Source of the DNA: Adlercreutzia shanghongiae
GTDB taxonomy: Bacteria; Actinomycetota; Coriobacteriia; Coriobacteriales; Eggerthellaceae
Length of the DNA: 64,000 nucleotides
Assembly (NCBI RefSeq): GCF_035830635.1
Contig: NZ_JAYMFI010000003.1
Location: 62,001 to 126,000, forward strand
Direction of reading: 5' to 3'
Below the pieces are notes generated by a model. The model worked only from the letters and a program-made list of their open reading frames with translations. It ran no database searches and was not told the origin of the DNA. Positions 7,337-15,913 of this stretch are shown here, piece after piece. Each line of letters starts with the position of its first letter. The stretch's first letter is position 1. The position numbers and the translations under genes were made by a program.

Positions 7337-9814
7337 TTAGTGCTTCTCGATTTCGACCAGCTGGTCGTTGATGTTGAAGTTGGGGCACGCGGCGCTGTCC
7401 TCATCGTTCATGACATCGCAGATGCTGCCACTGATGTACTGGTCTGCCGTAAAGCCGTTGGGCATGCTGGCCAGGCCTTGGGGCATACCGTTGTGAATGC
7501 GGGCTCGCACCACCGTCTCACCGCGGTCGTTGAAGACGCGAACCTCGTCTCCCTCTTCGATGCCGCGGGCCTCGGCATCGGCCGGAGAGATGAACACACT
7601 AGGCTCGGGATCAAGCTCGCGAAGATTCGGCACGTGGCTGAACTGGGTCTGGGTTCCGTACTTCGCATGCTCCTGCATGAGGGAGAGCGGGTACTTGTCG
7701 GCAAGCGGGTTCTTCTCGAATCCGGCGGCCGTCTGGTTCCAAGCCTCGTGGGGCGGTCGGAATCCGGGCACATGCTGCCAGCTCAGATCGTTTTCCTTGC
7801 ACGGAATAGCGTCGCTGCCACCACGGATGGGCTTCTCGACGTACAGGTTGAGCTTGGTCGTGTCGGTGCCCCACACGCCGTCCTCACCGTAAATGTAGTG
7901 GTAGTCGTTCTCCACATGGTAGGGGGCCCACACGCACTTGTTCTCCTTGAGGTCGTTCCACATCTCGGTGCCGTAGGCGGCCTCAAGCATCTCCTCCTGG
8001 GTCCAATCCCACCACTCGGGATACCCCATGGCATGGATGAGCAGCTTGGCAATCTCGCAATCGCTCTTGGCTTCGTAGAGCGGATCGATAGCCTTGTCCT
8101 GCATGAGGAGGAAGGGATAGAGCGTCTTCCAACCTTGCACGTCCATCTCTTCGAACCAGTCGGTGCAGGGAAGCAGAATGTCGGCATAGCGGGTGGTGTC
8201 GTTCATCTGGAAGTCGATGACGACGAGCATCTCGAGGCTGTCGATGGCCTTGATGAGAGCCTGGCGGTTGCCATGGGTGTGGAACCAATCGCCCGACATG
8301 ACCAGCAGGTTCTTCAGCGGAATTTTCTCGCCAGCATAATCGCCGGTCTCGAAGAACTTCACCATTTCGCTGGAGGAAATCTCCACCAGCTCGCCGATGG
8401 GCTCGCTGCCCTCCACGGGCAGAATGTCCGGCACGTTGTAGGTACCGCGCGGGCGGTAGAAGCCGGCGCTCGCGCCCGACTTGCCGATGTTGCCGGTCAG
8501 CATGGCAAGAGCATTGGAGGCCAGGTAAGCCTTGTGCGCATTCTGGCGATGCTCGTGGCCCAGGCCCTGGTAAAGGCTGCTGGGTGTATTAGTGCAGTAC
8601 ACCTCGGTGATTTCGTCGATCATCTCGACGGGCACATTGCAGGCCTCCGCCGCGTACTCCTTCGTGTAGGGGGCAATCGCCTCAACATAGAGGTCATAGC
8701 CGGTGGTTACCTTGAAGCCCTCCACCTCGTAGGTTCCGGTGAGCATCGGGTCGGCGCATTCCTTCGAAGCCACGGGCTCTTTGGTGGCGGCGTCGATGAC
8801 AATCAGGTCGTCGTCCTCTTCCCCGACCGTCGCGTCCAGGTCGGATTTGCGCAAGAACGTCTGGTCTTCTTCCTTCACCAGGAAGGGGGCCACGGTGTTG
8901 GTCTTCAGGAACTCCTCGTCAGTCCAGCCCTTCTCGATAATGATGTTGCCCATGGCCATGAACAGGATGGGGTCGGTGGCGGGGCGAATGGGAACCCAGA
9001 TGTCCGCCTTGGCAGCCGTGCCGCTGAACTTCGGATCGACCACGATGAGCTTGCAGCCTTTCTCCTGAGCCTCATGCACCCAGTGCCATTCCTGGTAGCG
9101 GCTGTCGGTGAAGTTGCTGCCGATGAAGATAATCGTCTTGGCGTTCACATAGTCGGAAGGATCGTTGCCGTTAAACACCTTCTTGAAGCGTCCAAGGCTC
9201 TCGAGCATGCCCTTGTTGAACTCGTTGTCCACGTCGTAGGCGATCTGCACGCCGCCGATAAGCCCCTGAAGGCGGCCGAGGGCAATGGTGAGGGCCACGC
9301 CGCTGTTGCCCGCAGCCGTATACCAACCGATGGACTGGTTGCCGTACTTCTCGATGTCGGCCTTCCACTTGTCGGTGATGGTGGCGATGGCCTCGTCCCA
9401 GGAAATGCGCTCCCACTCGCCGCTGCCGCGCTCGCCCACGCGACGCATGGGGTACTTGATGCGGTCGGGGTTGTAAACGCGCTGGGGAAGTGACATGCCC
9501 TTAAAGCAGATGCGGTTGTACTGCGGATCGAGGAACTCGCCATTGGTCACGCGCACGAGCTTGCCGTCGCGCACATGCAAATCGAGGAAGCAGCCCTGGT
9601 TGCAGTTGCCGCGGCAGGAACCTGCGAAGTGGAGGGTCTCGGAACCGGTCGCAGACAGGCTCTCGCCTTCCCCGCTCTTCTCAGCGTCCCCCTGAGGCGC
9701 GCAACCTGCCAAGGCACCGAGCATGCCACAGGTGCTGGCTGCTCCCACGGCAGCTCCGGTGCTTTTGAGGAAGGCGCGCCGGGTCAGCCCCTTGGCCATA
9801 GTTTTCTCAGCCAT
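7337..9814 (-). CDS. Tat-exported molybdopterin oxidoreductase 1 (DMSO reductase family)
   Basis: An 825-residue catalytic subunit of the DMSO reductase family (bis-MGD molybdoenzyme). The N-terminus has a twin-arginine signal (TRRAFLKS, R12-R13), and the hydrophobic stretch ends at LAGC (C38), resembling a lipobox. A canonical N-terminal [4Fe-4S] motif follows (CRGNCNQGC then RICFKG). The GERGSGEWERISWDEA cofactor-binding segment comes next, and the C-terminal molydopterin-binding domain begins near VFISPADAEARGI. Substrate is not predictable; relatives in gut Eggerthellaceae reduce diverse small electron acceptors. It is transcribed first in a two-gene operon with the ferredoxin subunit, and divergently from a membrane LuxR regulator. 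No TorD-type chaperone or membrane subunit gene is adjacent. Confidence 0.93.
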   Translation of the reverse strand: MAEKTMAKGLTRRAFLKSTGAAVGAASTCGMLGALAGCAPQGDAEKSGEGESLSATGSETLHFAGSCRGNCNQGCFLDLHVRDGKLVRVTNGEFLDPQYNRICFKGMSLPQRVYNPDRIKYPMRRVGERGSGEWERISWDEAIATITDKWKADIEKYGNQSIGWYTAAGNSGVALTIALGRLQGLIGGVQIAYDVDNEFNKGMLESLGRFKKVFNGNDPSDYVNAKTIIFIGSNFTDSRYQEWHWVHEAQEKGCKLIVVDPKFSGTAAKADIWVPIRPATDPILFMAMGNIIIEKGWTDEEFLKTNTVAPFLVKEEDQTFLRKSDLDATVGEEDDDLIVIDAATKEPVASKECADPMLTGTYEVEGFKVTTGYDLYVEAIAPYTKEYAAEACNVPVEMIDEITEVYCTNTPSSLYQGLGHEHRQNAHKAYLASNALAMLTGNIGKSGASAGFYRPRGTYNVPDILPVEGSEPIGELVEISSSEMVKFFETGDYAGEKIPLKNLLVMSGDWFHTHGNRQALIKAIDSLEMLVVIDFQMNDTTRYADILLPCTDWFEEMDVQGWKTLYPFLLMQDKAIDPLYEAKSDCEIAKLLIHAMGYPEWWDWTQEEMLEAAYGTEMWNDLKENKCVWAPYHVENDYHYIYGEDGVWGTDTTKLNLYVEKPIRGGSDAIPCKENDLSWQHVPGFRPPHEAWNQTAAGFEKNPLADKYPLSLMQEHAKYGTQTQFSHVPNLRELDPEPSVFISPADAEARGIEEGDEVRVFNDRGETVVRARIHNGMPQGLASMPNGFTADQYISGSICDVMNDEDSAACPNFNINDQLVEIEKH

Positions 9815-9935
9815 GAACTCTCTCCTTCTTTTTCTCTCTTCTCACATCGCCTCTGCGTTCGCCGAACGCCTGGCGACGAGAACCATAGCGAAGCGAGACC
9901 GAGACCGGCATCCGCTGGCGCATCAGATATTTTCG

Positions 9936-9958
9936 GAATCGCGGATATCATACGATTC
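9936..9958. promoter_or_regulatory. Possible operator in divergent promoter region
   Basis: Inverted repeat GAATCG-N11-CGATTC lies in the 217-bp gap between the molybdoenzyme and the LuxR regulator gene. Its position suits a regulator-binding site, but the half-sites are short and could occur by chance. Confidence 0.3.
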
Positions 9959-10031
9959 GGATGATGGGGCATCTATCTGGGTTTCAGCTATACTTCTTCT
10001 ACCGAATAGCCATGTCGAAGGAGGTGCCCTC

Positions 10032-11513
10032 ATGTCGCTTCGCAACCCCTTTTTGCTGGGGCTCTCCCTCGTTGCCATTGGCATCTGGTTCAACTTGGTG
10101 GGATATTCCGGCGCCTTTTCTGCCTATGGGAGCCTCGATGCCGCATTCGAAGACACCCGGTTCGCCTTTTATGTGGGCCGCGTCGTTATTGCCGCATGCC
10201 TTATGCTGATGCCTGCCTTCTTCGAAAGAAGCGTCTTCCCTCTCACCATCGTCATGACGCTTATCATGGCTTTCGGCACCCTAAGCCTTGCCCTGTCGTT
10301 CAACCAGACGCTCGTTCCGCCAATCGTCCTTGGAGCAGGAGCATCGCTTTTCCTCGGGATTAGCTACATGTGGGTAGACGCCGCGCTCTACGTTCGCATC
10401 GCCCAGTCTGTGGAAGCCCCTCTCGTGGTGCCGGCCATCATCGGCGCGCAAATTGCCGAGCAGCTTCTCGGCGCCGTCTTCGGATCGCTGGCATTGGGTG
10501 GCGTGCAGCTGCTCATCTGCTGCGCGGCTCCCCTCCTTCCTTTGGCAGTACTGCTTTGCGTCAAGCCCCAGCACCCATCGGGCGTCCAGACCAAGCCCCT
10601 GGAAGGAGCCGCTCGCACGCACTTTCTGGCCCTCATCGCCGTAGCAGGCGTCGCCGTTCTCGCCATGGGCGCCATGAGCAGCGTAGGGACCTGGGGGGCA
10701 ACGCGCCCCGACTATGACTCGGAACGCCTTGGGGCTTCCCTGTGGTTCAACCTGCTCTCGTGCTCCTTTGCCGTAGTGTGCTCGCTCTCGCTGCGCCACA
10801 GCGATAACAAGCCTATCAGCTACCGCTTTCAAATTCCCTTCCTGCTCATTTCGTGCTCGCTCGTGATTTCACTGTACGCGAACACCCTGCTGAGCTCGGG
10901 AACGCTTTTCGTGGACGCCCTGATGACCGGCGTGGAGTACTTCTCCCATATCTTGTTCTGGGTGATGATCGTTCAGGCCATGCAGCAGCTTGAAGGGTCT
11001 CCCTACCGCCCGGCGGGCGTGGGCATGCTCGCCTACAGCATCTTCTCGCTCCTGTGGATTTCCTCCATTGAGGCCAACAGCGATCTGGCGATATTCGTTC
11101 TCATCTCGCTCATCTGCGGACTCGTGTTCATTGTCTCGGTTCACCCGCGCTTGCTGTACGAGAAGAGCACTCCTGCTATGGCGGACAGCGACGAGCTGAA
11201 CGAGTACGCCGTGGAGGGAGATCGCACCATTCCCGTGGAGGCGAACAGCATCGGGCTCTCGCTCATGCTTGCGCGGCGCTGTGCGCTGCTCGCCCAGGAG
11301 TACGGCCTCACCAAACGAGAGGCAGAAGTGCTCAACCTTCTTGCCCAGGGCCGCACGAAAACTTCGATTTGCCAGCTTCTCACTATTTCGGAGGGGACGG
11401 TGCGCACCCATACCGCGCACATCTTTCACAAGCTGGACATCAACTCGCAGCAAGAGCTCGTTGCCATCGTCTACGGAAGCGACGTGGAAGACTGGAGCCG
11501 CGAGCTAGCCTGA
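10032..11513 (+). CDS. LuxR-family regulator with polytopic membrane domain
   Basis: A 493-residue protein with about ten to twelve hydrophobic segments spanning roughly residues 6-385 and a C-terminal LuxR helix-turn-helix near residues 425-480 (LTKREAEVLNLLAQGRTKTS...SEGTVRTHTAHIFHKL). This membrane-plus-HTH architecture is common in Eggerthellaceae, where such genes often sit beside respiratory reductase genes. It probably senses a ligand in or across the membrane and controls the divergent molybdoenzyme operon. The ATG at 10032 is chosen because GAAGGAGG precedes it at good spacing; the open frame extends upstream to 9723 without a plausible signal. Confidence 0.9.
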   Translation: MSLRNPFLLGLSLVAIGIWFNLVGYSGAFSAYGSLDAAFEDTRFAFYVGRVVIAACLMLMPAFFERSVFPLTIVMTLIMAFGTLSLALSFNQTLVPPIVLGAGASLFLGISYMWVDAALYVRIAQSVEAPLVVPAIIGAQIAEQLLGAVFGSLALGGVQLLICCAAPLLPLAVLLCVKPQHPSGVQTKPLEGAARTHFLALIAVAGVAVLAMGAMSSVGTWGATRPDYDSERLGASLWFNLLSCSFAVVCSLSLRHSDNKPISYRFQIPFLLISCSLVISLYANTLLSSGTLFVDALMTGVEYFSHILFWVMIVQAMQQLEGSPYRPAGVGMLAYSIFSLLWISSIEANSDLAIFVLISLICGLVFIVSVHPRLLYEKSTPAMADSDELNEYAVEGDRTIPVEANSIGLSLMLARRCALLAQEYGLTKREAEVLNLLAQGRTKTSICQLLTISEGTVRTHTAHIFHKLDINSQQELVAIVYGSDVEDWSRELA

Positions 11514-11534
11514 CGCATCATGTTTTTCTGCGAT

Positions 11535-11703
11535 ATTTGCAGAAATTGCGCGATTGTTAGACGTTTGAAAGCGTCGAAGGCGGCTCGGCGAGTGAAGGCC
11601 GCCTTGTTTCCTGAAAGAAATCCCAGGTCACAGCAACCTGGTGATGGCGGCAATCGGCAGCCGCGAAGAGAGAATGTCTAACAATCGCGGAAAACGCGCA
11701 AAT
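11535..11703. repeat. Foldback element overlapping the vanZ 3' end
   Basis: Two 28-bp arms (11535-11562 and 11676-11703) pair over ATTTGC and a perfect 14-bp CGCGATTGTTAGAC / GTCTAACAATCGCG. The internal core ATCCCAGGTC starts about 86 bp from the left end, matching the layout of the elements at 5080 and 19023, although the arm sequences differ. The right arm includes the stop codon and last codons of the VanZ gene. Confidence 0.55.
11577..11605 (+). terminator. Probable terminator behind LuxR regulator
   Basis: Stem AAGGCGGC/GCCGCCTT followed by GTTTCC on the plus strand, 63 bp beyond the regulator stop. The T-tract is weak, and the hairpin lies inside the foldback element. Confidence 0.5.
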
Positions 11704-12148
11704 GAGAGGATAAACTTGCGCTGGACAGCGTCGCCGCCGCGCTGGCACCCAAGGCGGCGCCCAACGTGTCGGTAAGCCAGTCGGCGGGGTCGCACAGGCG
11801 ACCGGGGACGAAGGACTGGTGGAACTCGTCGGTTACGGCATAAAGGCTCGCAAGAGCAATGGCGATGAGCGCAAGCTGCACGGTCTTCGCGTTGGGCCAG
11901 GTCTGGTGCGCCGCAAGGAAAAGCAGCACGCCGAAGACGAGGTATTCCGTGAAGTGAGCCGCTACGTTCACGATGTCGGTTTCGGGACCAAACACCGGAG
12001 CGACCAGTCCCACGAGCCACCGCTTTATCGCAGCCAGGGGACCCGTGCCATCGAAGTCGCTTCCCGCGTGGGCCGACATGAAGAAGATGACCGCCGCCCA
12101 GAGCACGACCAGCGCCCAAAGAAATATTGACTTCGTCCGACGACTCAC
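11678..12148 (-). CDS. VanZ-like membrane protein
   Basis: A 156-residue protein of the VanZ family. There are four hydrophobic segments, with the family hallmarks HFTEYLVFG near residue 63 and TDEFHQSFVPGR followed by DWLTDTLGAALG near residues 105-133. VanZ of enterococci gives low-level teicoplanin resistance; most homologues, including this one, have no defined role. A GTG at 12148 is the likely start. It lies 7 bp after the stop of the upstream HAD phosphatase gene, and longer starts would run deep into that gene. The last codons lie in one arm of an inverted repeat. Confidence 0.85.
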   Translation of the reverse strand: MSRRTKSIFLWALVVLWAAVIFFMSAHAGSDFDGTGPLAAIKRWLVGLVAPVFGPETDIVNVAAHFTEYLVFGVLLFLAAHQTWPNAKTVQLALIAIALASLYAVTDEFHQSFVPGRLCDPADWLTDTLGAALGASAAATLSSASLSSHLRVFRDC

Positions 12149-12155
12149 AGCGCAG

Positions 12156-12845
12156 CTACACAGCCTCGGGCGCGAGGGCGAGAATCTGCTCGGGATCGTC
12201 GGCCAACACGTCGGGCTCCCAACCCTCGGCAACAAAGTCGCTCGGATCGTGGTAGCCCCACGTCACGCCCACCGCATAGCAGCCGGCATTGCGGGCAACG
12301 TGAATGTCTCCCGGCGAGTCGCCAACGTACACCGTGCGCGCGGGCGTACTGCCCAGCTCTTCGATAACCGTGAGCAGCCCATGCGGGTCGGGTTTGCGAA
12401 TGAACCCGTTCGGGATATCTTCCCCATGCTGCACATCCACCGCACCGGGCAGGTACTTATTCATGGAGAACTGCACGCCACGGTCGAACTTGTTGGAGAG
12501 CACCCCCAGTTTGCAGCCGCGACGACGCAGCTCGGCAAGCATATCCTCGATGCCCGGATAGGGGTGCGTCAGGTCGTTCGGATACAGGTCGTAGGCCTCT
12601 TTCCAACGGGCGAGGGCCGCGTCGGCCACATCCTGAGGTGTGCCCTCGGGCACGGCCTGATAGATAAGCGCTTTCGCGCCATTGCCCACGTAGGAGTTAA
12701 TCTCCTCGCGCGTGTGCGTCGGCATATCGAACTCGGCGAGCACGTCGTTGGTGAGCACCGCCAGGTCGTCCAGCGTATCGAGCAGCGTTCCGTCCAAATC
12801 GAAGATAAAGGTTTGGAAGGGCGGCGTAAGTTTCGTTGCAGCCAT
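12156..12845 (-). CDS. HAD-superfamily phosphatase (phosphoglycolate phosphatase-like)
   Basis: A 229-residue haloacid-dehalogenase phosphatase. Motif I is FDLDGTLLDT near residue 16, with the nucleophilic Asp and acid/base Asp both present. Motif II is LSNK near 114, and the Mg-binding motif IV is VGDSPGDIHVARNAG near residue 170. The cap sequence between motifs I and II is helical (C1 type), as in Gph and PGP-like enzymes that hydrolyse 2-phosphoglycolate or related small phosphoesters. The exact substrate is not deducible. The start at 12845 has AAAGGAA upstream. It is followed almost directly by the VanZ gene, so the two are probably co-transcribed. Confidence 0.88.
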   Translation of the reverse strand: MAATKLTPPFQTFIFDLDGTLLDTLDDLAVLTNDVLAEFDMPTHTREEINSYVGNGAKALIYQAVPEGTPQDVADAALARWKEAYDLYPNDLTHPYPGIEDMLAELRRRGCKLGVLSNKFDRGVQFSMNKYLPGAVDVQHGEDIPNGFIRKPDPHGLLTVIEELGSTPARTVYVGDSPGDIHVARNAGCYAVGVTWGYHDPSDFVAEGWEPDVLADDPEQILALAPEAV

Positions 12846-12965
12846 AAGGCATGGTTCCTTTCGTGCTTTTGAGGGCCACATCATTGTAACGGTTACTCCC
12901 TCTCAACGGGGAAACAGCCGCCTTACTGATAGGTTAAGCTCACGATTCCAAGAAAGGGATTTCCC

Positions 12966-14474
12966 ATGAGCCAGACACTCGACAACCCCAACGCCGCCGG
13001 CGCCAACGCCTCCGTTCCCAGAACCTCCGACGCTGGCGCGACAGCCGCCCCCGCGGCCGGCGATTACGGCGTGGCCACCTCGGTGGCCGACGTCCAGAAC
13101 CAGGTAAACGAGATGCAGGCTTTCTTCGAAACAGGCGTCACCTTGCCCGTCGCGTTCCGCTTGCGCCAGCTGCGACGCTTGCAGGATTACCTGGTTGCCC
13201 ACGAGCGCGAGGCGCTGGACGCCCTCCGTGCCGACCTAGGCAAGTCTGCCTTCGAAGCCTATGCCACCGAACTCGGTCTGGTCTACGACGAGATTCGCCT
13301 CTACCTGAAGAAGCTGCGCCGCTGGGCGCGCCCGCGCCGCGTGCCCACCTCGCTGGCGCACTTCCCGTCCACCTCCACGGTATACCCCCGCCCCTACGGC
13401 GTGGCAGCGGTGCTCTCGCCGTGGAACTACCCGTTGCAGCTCTCGCTCGTCCCCCTCGTCGACGCCATCGGTGCCGGCAACTGCGTGGCACTGAAGCCCT
13501 CAAAGGCCTCGCCCCATACTTCGGCGTTTCTGCGCACCCTGTGCCGCGAGCTGTTCGACCCGCGCTACGTCTACTGCTGGCGCGGATCCAGTGAAATGAA
13601 CGACTGGCTGCTGCAAGTGGAATTCGACAAGATTTTGTTCACCGGCAGTCCGCGCGTGGGCAAGGAGATTATGGCCGCGGCGGCGCAGAACCTCACGAGC
13701 GTCACCCTGGAGCTGGGCGGGAAGAGCCCCGTGCTCATCGCCGCCGATGCCGACATCCGCCGCGCCGGCCAGCGCATCGCCTGGGGAAAATGCCTGAACG
13801 CGGGGCAGACCTGCGTCGGCCCCGACTACGTGCTCGTGCACGAGGACGTAGCGGACCAGTTCGTGGAAGAGCTGGAAGCGTGGGTGCACAAGTACTACGG
13901 CGCCGACGTGCTGGCGAGCCCCGATTACCCGCGCATGATCAACCAGAGGCACTACGACATGGTCTGCAAGCTCATCGACGAGCGCCCCGAGGGAACGCGA
14001 ATCGCCTTCGGCGGAGGCCGCAATGCCGACACGCTGCAGATTGAGCCGACAGCCGTAACCGGCGTGACCATCGACGACCCGCTCATGAGCCAGGAAATCT
14101 TCGGGCCGGCGCTGCCCATCATCACCTGGCGCGACCTCGACGAGGCGCTCGCCATCGTGCGGTCCATCAAGCACCCGCTAGCGTGCTACGTCTTCTCCCA
14201 AAGTCGCGATTTCCAGCAGCGCATCCTCAGGGCAGTCCGCTGTGGCGGGGCCACCATCAACGACGTGGTCATCCACGCGAGCAGCAACCGCATGGGTTTC
14301 GGCGGCGTGCAGAACTCCGGTATCGGCGCCTACCACGGCAAGGTGGGCTTCGATGCCTTCACCCACTACCAGTCCACCATGAGGAAATCGACCCTCATTG
14401 AAACCGGCATCCGCAACCCGCCGTTCGACGAAAGCAAGTTGAAGCTGCTGAAGCTGTTCATGCCGGGGAGGTAG
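12966..14474 (+). CDS. Aldehyde dehydrogenase, class 3-like
   Basis: A 502-residue NAD(P)-dependent aldehyde dehydrogenase. After about 50 Ala/Pro-rich residues the catalytic core begins. It shows the PWNYPLQLSLVP cofactor segment near residue 155, the general-base Glu in LELGGKSP near 248, and the catalytic Cys in NAGQTCVGPDYV near 282. The late FGPALPIITW motif is near 380. The short hydrophobic-poor C-terminus (LLKLFMPGR) and overall pattern resemble the fatty/aromatic aldehyde class 3 family. The N-terminal extension is unusual and could be removed or disordered. It is a single gene, followed by the tRNA-Gly promoter. Confidence 0.92.
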   Translation: MSQTLDNPNAAGANASVPRTSDAGATAAPAAGDYGVATSVADVQNQVNEMQAFFETGVTLPVAFRLRQLRRLQDYLVAHEREALDALRADLGKSAFEAYATELGLVYDEIRLYLKKLRRWARPRRVPTSLAHFPSTSTVYPRPYGVAAVLSPWNYPLQLSLVPLVDAIGAGNCVALKPSKASPHTSAFLRTLCRELFDPRYVYCWRGSSEMNDWLLQVEFDKILFTGSPRVGKEIMAAAAQNLTSVTLELGGKSPVLIAADADIRRAGQRIAWGKCLNAGQTCVGPDYVLVHEDVADQFVEELEAWVHKYYGADVLASPDYPRMINQRHYDMVCKLIDERPEGTRIAFGGGRNADTLQIEPTAVTGVTIDDPLMSQEIFGPALPIITWRDLDEALAIVRSIKHPLACYVFSQSRDFQQRILRAVRCGGATINDVVIHASSNRMGFGGVQNSGIGAYHGKVGFDAFTHYQSTMRKSTLIETGIRNPPFDESKLKLLKLFMPGR

Positions 14475-14557
14475 ATTTGTTGGCAACGCACCGCAGCGGG
14501 GCGCTGCTTGCCTTCGCCGCTGAGCCATGGGCGATGCGCCTGCGGAATGTGTGTTTC

Positions 14558-14586
14558 TTCCCGAGAGCGAAAAGGTGCGCTATAAT
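14558..14586 (+). promoter_or_regulatory. Promoter of tRNA-Gly
   Basis: A perfect -10 box TATAAT (14581-14586) has a weak -35 TTCCCG (14558-14563) 17 bp upstream. The tRNA begins 14 bp after the -10 box. Confidence 0.6.
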
Positions 14587-14599
14587 TCCCTTCACGCAT

Positions 14600-14674
14600 G
14601 CGGGCGTCGCCAAGTGGTAAGGCCCAAGCTTCCCAAGCTTGTATTCGCGGGTTCGAGTCCCGTCGCCCGCTCCA
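14600..14674 (+). tRNA. tRNA-Gly (CCC)
   Basis: A complete cloverleaf. The acceptor GCGGGCG pairs with CGCCCGC, the D-arm is GCC...GGC with GG in the loop, and the anticodon stem is CAAGC/GCTTG with loop TTCCCAA (anticodon CCC). The T-arm GCGGG-TTCGAGT-CCCGT is standard. The discriminator U is followed by an encoded CCA. Confidence 0.95.
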
Positions 14675-14684
14675 TGAATCTTCG

Positions 14685-14708
14685 CGGCCCTGCCCACTGG
14701 CAGGGTCG
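14685..14708 (+). terminator. Terminator of tRNA-Gly
   Basis: A 10-bp stem CGGCCCTGCC/GGCAGGGTCG (one G-U pair) with loop CACT is followed by TTTTTG, 10 bp after the tRNA. Confidence 0.85.
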
Positions 14709-14791
14709 TTTTTGTTGGAGCGGGTGTTCCTGGCTGCGGAAGAGACGCCGCCAAGTCGTGTGCGGAAAAGCCCGAGCGAAACGAGCCCGCT

Positions 14792-15880
14792 ATGAAAGCC
14801 GCCTTTCGATATCTCAAGTGGAACGACGCCGTCGTCGGACTCGTCGCGCGCGACTTCTCGGTGCAGTTTATCGAGCCGCGCTTCAACACCGCTGTCGGCC
14901 TTTACACCCACGGACAAACAAGCTGGTCGCCCGAGCAGTTCCTCCAGTTTCTCTCTGAGCGCATCATGAGTCCGAGCCGCCGCGATATCGAGCGGCTCTT
15001 GTTCCGCTGCGGACTTTCGGAATACGACACGTTCAAAATCGCCGATGTGACTCACGCCATCAACCCGCGCGACGAGCTTTGGATGGCCCACAACGCCGAA
15101 GATCGCATGACCGACACGGCTACCGAGGTCTTCGACACCATCTTCCTCCAGTGCATCGATGCGGTAGGCGACAGTGTTGATACGCCCGAGGGCGCCAACG
15201 TAAAGCGCTACGGAGCGAGCCACGGCGCATACGGTATCGTGAAGCAGCGCATCAGCCCCCTTTCCACCGATGTTGAGTCGGAGGTGGCGGCCGCGCTTCT
15301 GGCCAAAGCGCTCGATGTTCCTTGCTGTCGCGCCTGGCGCTTCGACGACAGCGCGGTGTTCAGCGCTTTCGAATATGATTTCACATGTGAGCACTTGGTT
15401 CACATGCGCCGGCTGTTCGACGGCCCGCGCGGAGAAAACGAGCTCGAGAACCTGCTGGCGGTGCGCCCCCAGTACGCCGACGACTTCTACCGCATGATTG
15501 CCTTCGATTTCATCATGCGCCAAGATGATCGGCATCTTTCGAATATCGCTGTGCTTGTAACCGAACAAGGCGAGTCGTTCTACCCGCTCTACGACAATGG
15601 TCGCAGCCTGTTCTACGAGGACACTGAGGAATTCGCGCGGAAGGCCGCCACCGACCCGCGAGCCTTCGCCACAACGTTTGGCTATGCGGGCACCTATTGG
15701 GACCACGCCTGCGACATTGCCGTCAAGGGCGTGCGCTTCGGCGATCTGCTGAATCTCGACTTGGACGCGTGCGCTATTCGTTCCCTCCTTGCCGAAGCGG
15801 GGTTCACCGACTACCGTTTGGAAGCCGCTACCGAGTGGGTGGCAAATGCGTTGGCGTTGCTGCAAGGGCTGGACAGCTGA
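14792..15880 (+). CDS. Orphan HipA-like kinase
   Basis: A 362-residue protein resembling the kinase part of HipA/CtkA proteins, which phosphorylate protein substrates. The family catalytic loop appears as QDDRHLSN (D246, N251) and the metal-binding loop as PLYDNGRSLF (D268). Upstream, an EGANVKRYGASHG segment near 133-144 and IVKQR near 149 resemble the nucleotide-binding part. The N-terminal 90 residues match nothing I know. There is no HipB-type HTH antitoxin gene on either side, which argues against a classical HipBA pair. No ribosome binding site is visible before the ATG. The gene directly follows tRNA-Gly, a common integration spot, though no attachment repeat was seen. Confidence 0.75.
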   Translation: MKAAFRYLKWNDAVVGLVARDFSVQFIEPRFNTAVGLYTHGQTSWSPEQFLQFLSERIMSPSRRDIERLLFRCGLSEYDTFKIADVTHAINPRDELWMAHNAEDRMTDTATEVFDTIFLQCIDAVGDSVDTPEGANVKRYGASHGAYGIVKQRISPLSTDVESEVAAALLAKALDVPCCRAWRFDDSAVFSAFEYDFTCEHLVHMRRLFDGPRGENELENLLAVRPQYADDFYRMIAFDFIMRQDDRHLSNIAVLVTEQGESFYPLYDNGRSLFYEDTEEFARKAATDPRAFATTFGYAGTYWDHACDIAVKGVRFGDLLNLDLDACAIRSLLAEAGFTDYRLEAATEWVANALALLQGLDS

Positions 15881-15913
15881 TCGGTCGAAGCGGCAGCGTG
15901 CTGCGGGAGGGGA

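Noticed and set aside
7340..9493. 717-residue open frame antisense to molybdoenzyme 1
   Set aside because: It lies entirely opposite a well-supported gene with family motifs. Its product is His/Gly/Val-rich without domains, as expected from high-GC shadow frames.
9723..10031. Upstream extension of the first LuxR regulator
   Set aside because: It would overlap the divergent molybdoenzyme start and Tat signal region. The internal ATG at 10032 has a strong ribosome binding site.
14600..15880. tRNA-Gly plus HipA-like gene considered as a genomic island boundary
   Set aside because: I found no direct repeat of the tRNA 3' end downstream and no integrase gene.
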